A DNA stretch of 64,000 nt from Hyalella azteca. Taxonomy: Eukaryota > Arthropoda > Malacostraca > Amphipoda > Hyalellidae. The stretch is taken from the NCBI RefSeq assembly GCF_000764305.2, contig NW_025946078.1, forward strand, positions 1-64,000. Reading direction: 5' to 3'. Position 1 is the stretch's first letter. Each line of letters opens with the position of its first letter. Under the pieces are notes generated by a model that worked only from the letters and a program-made list of their open reading frames with translations, was not told where the DNA came from and did not search any database. The translations under genes and the position numbers were made by a program. Shown piece after piece: positions 57,270 to 64,000 of this stretch.

Positions 57270-59638
57270 ACAAGTATACAACATATATAAAAAAGTACTG
57301 AAAACCAGCGAACATAATTGGAGGTAACTTATTAAGATTTATGACTCAATATGAAAAATTAAATTTTCAGGATAAAATTCATTATCAAATTCTTAAAAAC
57401 AATTTGATTATATGGCATGCCAAACAAATTTAGCAGTCACCCCTCATCTGTTGAGTACTGCGGCCTGTGAGTTTCTTGATCTTTTTTAAATCAATATTTT
57501 TATTTTATTTCAGTATATGTCTTCTTTTTACAAGATTCTATCTTCTACATTTAACTTTCTTCGTCTTAAACTATTGCGTTTTCGTCTTATTCGTTCGTAT
57601 CTTCGTCTTATCCGTTCGTGTCCACGTTTTATTCGTTCGTGTCCTCATTTTACTCGTTTGTGTCTTCGTCTTATTCGTTCGTGTCCACGTTTTATTCGTT
57701 TGTGTCTTCATTTTATTCGTTCGTGTTTTCGTTTTATTCGTTCGTGTCTTCGTCTCATTCGTTCGTGTCTTTGTCTTATTGTTAATCAGTATTGCGGTAA
57801 TTGTTGAAGGTCATTAATTGAATAAAAATAAATTAACTAATTGGAAATATTTCAAATTAAACTTATCTCGATTGTTGAAAATCAAATCGATTAAAATTTA
57901 ATTTCGATTAAAAAAATTAAATTCTTCCATAGAGCTCGCATGCAAACGCATTCACGTCTTTGGGAGTACAGCGCTGCCTTAGAACGATTGTTAAACTGGC
58001 GTTAGAATCGACGACTAACGTCAAATGCGGTGCTATCATTACTAGAGCTAAAACATAATATATGCGGTCACGTATAAATTTCTAGCAGCAGATTCATATT
58101 TAAGGAAGCGTCCAGCGCTTGCAATATTTATTTCAGCATAAAATGTTAAAAAACGAGCTACATAACTTGCACAGGAGATTGCAACATATATAGAGAAATA
58201 CTGATGAGTGGCAAGAAATGCAGGGATAACTGAATAAAATTTGCAGGCTATGAAGAATATTTTTGTCTGTGAGTTCATATACAGCATTCAATATTGAGAA
58301 ACAATTAATTTAAATTTAAATTTAATATTTCTAATAAGCAACACGGATTTGAGTAGGAATTGTGCATGTTAATTTGTTGTTTGGATTTATCGCGCGTATA
58401 TGGCGCTACAATGGCCTGACAGATTATAGGCATACCTTATATTTCCTTCGTCTAGAAAACCATCTCACGTGAAATAGTTTTCTAGAAATTATCTTCTAGA
58501 AATTCCACAGCTTCTAGAAGCACATTTACTCGAAATGCTTTCATTCTCTTGTAGAGGTCTTGATTTAAATGGTATTTAATTATTCATAAATATTAGTCTT
58601 CAACGAAATATATAGATATATATAAGGTTGTCAATTTTGAATTAATATGAAATATAATTATAACAATGTGTAATGTAGCGTTAGAATTATGATTAAAGAT
58701 GGCGGGAAGGTAAAAATAATTATAATGAACATAGAATTTAGGCGTTAAAATTAAGATTAAAGATTTCGGAAAGGTAAAAATAATTATAATGCACGTAGAC
58801 TTGAAGCGTTAGAATTGAAATGTATCCACAGTGTACGGAAGGATAAAAGTTGTTATATATAATAAAGTCTATTAATAGCAACTGGTATCATGTTCCCATG
58901 TGTGGAGAAAAATGTTAATGAGACTCTTTTCAATAAATAAAATGTCTCTTGTCAATGAATAAAATGAGCAATAAAGTATTTCAATATAACCTATTTCAAT
59001 ATGTTCCCCCAGACCACTGGGCCTGTTAGCTGTCACTATGCCCACGACACTCGTATTTGTGTCCTGAATTTAACTTAGATTAATCATTACTTGAATCAAA
59101 TCTACATTTCCATTTATATATTGCGTTTATTATATAAAATAATTACTTTTTTAACGGATTGAATTTCGACACGCAAGTGTAACGATTTTAAAATAACCTT
59201 ATTTTCAAGGTCTTTTAGTGAATCAAAGTTCAAGGAATGTCGTTGTTTCCATCGCGATTATTTCGAAAGAAAAACATTGTATTAATAAGTCTGATTTCTA
59301 CGTTCAAGACTGGGAATTTCTCATATTTTTTATTAACTATATTCTTGTCTCTTATNCGTTCGTGTCTTCGTCTCAGAATAAACATATTAATCAACAGAAC
59401 AAATGAATAACTTTACACGAAACATGTTAATCAGTATTGGGGCGGTAATTGTTGAAGGTCATTAATTGATTAAAAATGAATTAACTAATTGGATATTTTT
59501 CAAATTAAACTTATTTTGACTGTTGAAAATCAAATCGATTAAAATTTTATTTCAATTAAATAAAGTTAAATTCTTCCATAGAGCTTGCTTGCAAACGCAT
59601 TAACGTCCTTGGGAGTACAGCGCTGCCTTGGAACGATT
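57270..59638. repeat. Complex tandem array, first units
   Basis: Start of an array of long related units that runs to the window end. Diagnostic blocks in order: gcaacatatataaa, the 21-bp minisatellite, cagcgctgccttagaacgat, actggcgttagaatcgacga, tttatcgcgcgtatatg, three TTCTAGAA palindromes, and gattaaagatggcgggaagg. Another minisatellite remnant around the N at 59356 and a new cagcgctgcc block at about 59618 start the next unit. Confidence 0.85.
57590..57785. repeat. 21-bp minisatellite (array unit 1)
   Basis: Units of cttattcgttcgtgtcttcg plus t. The period is 7 codons, so hydrophobic frames such as LFVRVFV stay open. These are not genes. Confidence 0.95.
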
Positions 59639-59643
59639 GTTAA

Positions 59644-59960
59644 GGGGACCGGCTACCCTCCGGAAAAACTTCTACAGCTATCATCCGATCATCATGAAAC
59701 TTCACATACATACGTAAAATGTAAAAGCAATAACATTTTGCTCATATGAATATTTCGAAAAAATTGATAGAAAACGCGAAATTCATAGAAAGCGGCTAAA
59801 AAGGGGTACTTTAGAAAATCTATCTCTTCCTACAAATATCATCCTACAACATCGAGACACGTATCATTCGATTTGTAAAGACCATACCTATCGACTAGCT
59901 GATCATTTTTTTCATTTCCCCATAGGTTTTTTATGCGCGTTTTCCCCATTTTTCTCATAG
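59644..59960. mobile_element. TTAA-targeting DNA element, copy 1 (right end lost)
   Basis: Starts GGGGACCGGCTACCC immediately after TTAA (59640-59643), inside the array block gaacgattg/TTAA/actggc. It runs into a region also present at 61416 and is then cut at a junction with another array block (cagcgctgcc) near 59961. Its inverted right end is seen only in copy 2. Confidence 0.7.
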
Positions 59961-61284
59961 TACAGCGCTGCCTTGGAACGATTGTTAAACTGGCGTTAGA
60001 ATCGACGACTAACGTCAAATGCGGTGCTATCATTACTAGAGCTAAAACATAATATGTGCGGTCACGTATCAATTTCTTGCAGTAGATTCATATTTAAGGA
60101 AGCGTCGCGCGCTTACAAATTTTATTAGTTTTAAATCTTGGAAGACAAACCATAACTTGCACAGGAGATTGCAACATATATAAAAAAAATACTGATAACC
60201 AGCAAACAAAATTGGGGTAACTTATCAAGTTTTGTGGCCTAGGAAGAAAAATGTAAATTTTCAGGATCAAATTCATTATAAAATTCTTCTAAATATATTA
60301 ATTAGATTGCATGCCCAACAAATTTAGCAGTCAGCCCTGATCTAATGAGTACATGGGCCTGTAAGTTAATTGTTTGGTTTTTTAATCCATACTTTTTATA
60401 TTATTCCAGTATATGCCTTATTTTCCCTATATTCTCCTTTCTATATTTGAATTCCTTCGTCTCATTCGTTCGTGTCTTCGTCTTATTCGTTCGTGTCTTT
60501 GTCTTATTCGTTCGTGTCTTTGTCTTATTCGTTCGTGTCTTCGTCTTATTCGTTCGTGTCTTAAATTAATTTTAATACATATTTTTAAGCAATGTTAAAG
60601 CGCTGCCTTGGAACGATTGTTAAACTGGCGTTAGATTCGACAACTAATGTCAAATGCTGTGCTATGAATACTCATCTTTTAATATAATACAATATCAGAT
60701 CATGATGCAACCTTTTTACAATATTTTCCGAAGTTAATGAAGCGGCAAGCGCTTGCAAAATATCTTTATACGTAAAGTGGCTTTAGCATGCAATATAATA
60801 GAGAATGCAATTTATATAACTAGTCACTGATGAGTAGCAACAATTATAGGGATAACTAAATAAAATTGCCAGACCATGAAGAAAACTCGATGTCAGTGAG
60901 ATCAAATATAATATTAAATATTACCCAATAATTTATTTAAATTTCATGCAAAACATTTTTAATAATCAACACGGATTTGAGTAGGAATTGTGCATTTAAA
61001 TTTGTTGTTCGTGTTTATCGCGTGTGTGACGCTACAATGACCTGACCGATTAAAGGCATACGCCATATTTTTCCTTCGTTATTTTTATAAATATAATATT
61101 CATATATATACTTACAATGAATAAATATAAATATTTACTCATGTTATTTGAGTTATCGCTTAAGCAATTGCCCTCAGTTTTCGATATCAATATTACGTCG
61201 AAATTTTTTTCATTTTCAATATTTTGTATTAAATGAATAATATTACACTAAATGTTATTAATTCGCGGGTGTTAATAGTACATT
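59961..61284. repeat. Complex tandem array, middle units
   Basis: Two further starts of the cgctgccttggaacgattgt block (about 59965 and 60601), with the ORF-free AT-rich body and tttatcgcgtgtgtgacgct block. Unit lengths vary because of deletions. Confidence 0.8.
60465..60562. repeat. 21-bp minisatellite (array unit 2)
   Basis: About 4.5 copies of the same unit as at 57590, followed by a shortened unit. Confidence 0.95.
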
Positions 61285-61410
61285 AAATGCTGGCAGTAAA
61301 TGCTGGCAGTAAATGCTGGCAGTAAATGCCGGCAGTAAATGCTGGCAGTAAATGCTGGCAGTAAATGCTGGCAGTAAATGCTGGCAGTAAATGCTGGCAG
61401 TAAATGCTGG
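61285..61410. repeat. 13-bp tandem repeat ending at an N5 gap
   Basis: About nine copies of gctggcagtaaat, ending at five Ns (61411-61415), so copy number is unresolved. Confidence 0.95.
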
Positions 61411-61415
61411 NNNNN

Positions 61416-62389
61416 AAAAAATTGATAGAAAACGTGAAATTCATAGAAAACGGCTAAAAAGGGGTACTTTAGAAAATCTATCTCTTCCTACAAATATCAT
61501 CCTACAACATCGAGACACGTACCATTCGATTCGTAAAGACCATACCTATCGACTAGCTGATCATTTTTTTCATTTTCCCCATAGTTTTTTTATGCGCGTT
61601 TTTCCCATTTTTTCATTTTTTTCTCATTTTTCCCCCCTCCCCCCTTCTCCCCCATATATAAGACGAACCATACACAAATTCAAAAAAATGATCAGTTAGT
61701 TTATAGGTATGGTCTTTACGAATCGAATGGTATATGTCTTATTGCTGTAGCTTGAAAACTGTAGGAGGAGATAGGATTACCGTGAGATCAATGGGAGGTT
61801 TTCACCACGCCCAAAAAACTGCCGCGCGGCACGTAAAATGACGTAAAAGAGTCGTAACGTAGCCTAGATACCGTTACTAAGCCTCAAACCAAGTCAGGGA
61901 GGCATAGAGCGACTGGCTGCATCTCTCTCACCTCGCTGTCATGATGGACACTGCGTGTGTTGGCCGCTATACGCGTTATTTGTAGTGCTACTCTCGAATT
62001 ATCTCCCTTTCAAATAGTGAAGGCTGCTGCCCCCCACCGCCCCCCATTCTGCGACGCGTCCTGTGCCTCAAAATACAGGTGGAGAGATGGTTCTGGTACC
62101 GTTCGACGCGTCAGAAAGTAAGCTTTAAGATGAGTATAAGCACCAGATAATGCCATAATTGGCCGCTTTACGTCAGACGTTCCTTTTTAGTGTGTCCAGC
62201 CTTCGAATTAATCCCATAGACTTTACTGTAGGGCCCTCAAAACCGCCCCCTTCAGGGAGCTGTCGCGAAATCATTTTTTGACGTAGAGAGATGATTCTGG
62301 TACCGTTCGATGCGTCAGAAAGTAAACTTTAAGATGAGCATAAAAACCGGAAAACCCCAAAATTGAAAATTTAGGGGTAGCCGGTCCCC
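61416..62389. mobile_element. TTAA-targeting DNA element, copy 2 (left end lost in gap)
   Basis: Ends GGGTAGCCGGTCCCC followed by TTAA (62390-62393), the exact 15-bp reverse complement of the left end at 59644, and then re-enters the array block actggca. Internal structure: a 50-base inverted repeat (61521-61570 with 61682-61731) and a ~45-bp direct repeat around tctggtaccgttcga (62092, 62297). Combining both copies gives an element of about 1.1 kb. No transposase is visible. TTAA duplication is used by piggyBac and Kolobok. The G-rich terminus fits Kolobok better (from memory). Confidence 0.75.
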
Positions 62390-64000
62390 TTAAACTGGCA
62401 TTGGAATCGACGACTAACGTCAAATGCGGTGCTATCATTACTAGAGCTAAAACATAATTTATGCCGCCACATATCAATTTCTAACAATAGATTCAAATTT
62501 AAGGAAGCGTCGAGCGCTTACAAAATTTATTAAGCATAAAACGTAGAAAAACCAGCTACATAACTTGCACAGGAGATCGCAACATATATAAAGAAATACT
62601 GATAAGTAGCAACAAATGCAGGGGTAACTAAATAAAATTTCCAAGATATGAAGAATATTTTATGTCTGTGAGTTCAAATACAGCATTCAATATTGAGAAA
62701 CAATTAATTTAAATTTAACATTTCTTATAATAATAACGGATTTGAGTAGGAATTTTGCATGTAAATTTGTTGTTTGGATTTATCGCGCTTATATGATGCT
62801 ACAATGACCTGACAGATTATAGGCATACCTCATATTTCCTTCGTCCAGAAACTCATCTCATGTTAAATAGTTTTCTAGAAATTATCTTCTAGAAATTCCA
62901 CAGCTTCTAGAAGCGCATTAACTCGAAATGTTTTCATTCTCTTGTAGAGGTCCTGATTTAAATGGTATTTAACTGTTCATAAATATTAGTCTTCAACTAA
63001 ATATATATATAAGGTTGTCAATTTTGAATTAATATGAGGTATAGTTATGACAATGTGTTAGGTAGTGTTAGAATTATGATTAAAGATGACGGGAAGGTAA
63101 AAACAATTATAATGAACAGAGATTTTAGGCGTTAGAATTAAGATTGAAGATGGCGGAAAGGTAAAAATAATTATAATGATGTCTCCGTCTTATTCGTTCG
63201 TGTCTTTGTCTTATTCGTTCGTGTGTTTGTCTTATTCGTTCGTGTCCTCGTCTTATTCGTTCGTGTCTCCGTCTTATTCGTTCGTGTCTTCGTCTTATTC
63301 GTTCGTGTGTTCCGTCTTATTCATTCGTGTCTTCGTCTTATTCGTTCGTGTCTTCGTCGCATTCGTTCATGAGCTAAATTAATTACAAGACATATTTTTA
63401 AGCAATATTAAAGGCGCTACATTGGAACGATCGTTAAACTGGCGTTAGATTCGACGACTAACGTCAAATGCTGTGCAATCATTACAAGAATTTATATATA
63501 ATATATGTGACCATGTATCAATATGCATTCTATATCCCGGATTTTAGGCAGCGTCATACGCTTACAAAAAGTTTTACACATCAAGCAATAAGAATTTTTA
63601 CATCTTTGTTAGAGAGATTGCAACATATATAAAAATATACTGATGAGTAGCAACAAATGCAGGGATAACTAAATAAAATGTCCAGGCTATGGAGAATATT
63701 TTTTGTCTGTGAGTTCAAATACAGCATTTAATATTGAGAATGTTATTTATTTATATTTAATATTTTTAATAATCAATACGGATTTAAGTAGGAATTGTGC
63801 ATGTAAATTTGTTGTTTTATTTATCGCGCTTATATGACGCTACAATGGCCTGACAGATTATAGGCATACCTCATATTTCCTTCGTCCAGAAACTCATCTC
63901 ACGTGAAATAGTTTTCTAGAAATTATCTTCTAAAAATTCCACAGCTTCTGAAGCTCATTAACTCGAAATGCTTTTATTCTCTTGTAGAGGTCCTGATTTA
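62390..64000. repeat. Complex tandem array, last units, running off the window
   Basis: Block starts at about 62394 and 63416 define a unit of about 1.02 kb here. Contents repeat the order seen at 57968: gacgactaacgtcaaatgc, gcaacatatataaa, tttatcgcgcttatatg, TTCTAGAA cluster, gattaaagatgacgggaagg, 21-bp minisatellite. The array continues beyond 64000. Confidence 0.9.
63180..63372. repeat. 21-bp minisatellite (array unit 3)
   Basis: About nine copies of cttattcgttcgtgtcttcg plus t, with one 22-bp variant that shifts the frame. Confidence 0.95.

Noticed and set aside
57467..57817. Hydrophobic LFVRVFV repeat protein, possible membrane protein
   Set aside because: Generated by the 21-bp minisatellite. 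The same peptide arises from unrelated positions in the array.

Overview
This window looks like AT-rich nuclear DNA from an invertebrate animal. Nothing in it suggests bacterial or viral operon structure: there are no long continuous genes, no Shine-Dalgarno-spaced gene runs and no CRISPR. What can be read is animal-type repeat content: non-LTR retrotransposons of the CR1/jockey superfamily, a Penelope-like element, tRNA-derived SINEs, foldback and other short inverted-repeat DNA elements, a solo LTR and many minisatellites. A marine lophotrochozoan or other marine invertebrate is plausible, but this is inference only.

Host coding sequence is sparse. The best-supported gene lies on the minus strand between about 23.5 kb and 7.6 kb. 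Four short exon candidates have usable splice sites: 23379-23481, 21749-21862, 15465-15624 and 7590-7735. Exons 1 to 2 and exons 3 to 4 join in phase. Exon 2 encodes a PAN/apple-like cysteine motif. The introns hold CR1 copies, SINEs, foldback elements and a large inverted-repeat composite. At least one exon between exons 2 and 3 is not identified.

Layout: 0.6-2.3 kb is a decayed LINE. 2.9-6.1 kb holds three minisatellites (33, ~43 and 39 bp). 7.6-23.5 kb is the PAN-type gene with transposons in its introns. 24-32.4 kb is mostly non-coding, with a hAT-like end, a dimeric SINE, several tandem arrays and a 362-bp tandem duplication. 32.9-45.5 kb is dominated by an imperfect segmental duplication (blocks at 34.4-35.45/40.5-41.6 kb and 37.3-39.9/42.3-44.1 kb), with a solo LTR in the second copy and a sequencing-adapter palindrome at 35584-35621. 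46-50 kb is unassigned, apart from a primer-binding-site-like motif. 50.6-56.4 kb is a cluster of broken LINE and Penelope-like sequence. 57.3-64 kb is a complex tandem repeat array that runs off the window end. Each array unit carries 21-bp minisatellite tracts and conserved TTCTAGAA clusters, and a TTAA-targeting DNA element is inserted in it.

The transposon proteins are all broken by frameshifts, stops, internal deletion or mutated catalytic residues, so no intact mobile element is seen. I found no convincing undescribed multi-gene system. The strongest leads are the split PAN gene, the TTAA element nested in the tandem array with its HSE-like motifs, the solo LTR with a paralogous empty site, the Penelope-like terminal repeat with a hammerhead-like core, and the assembly artefacts.
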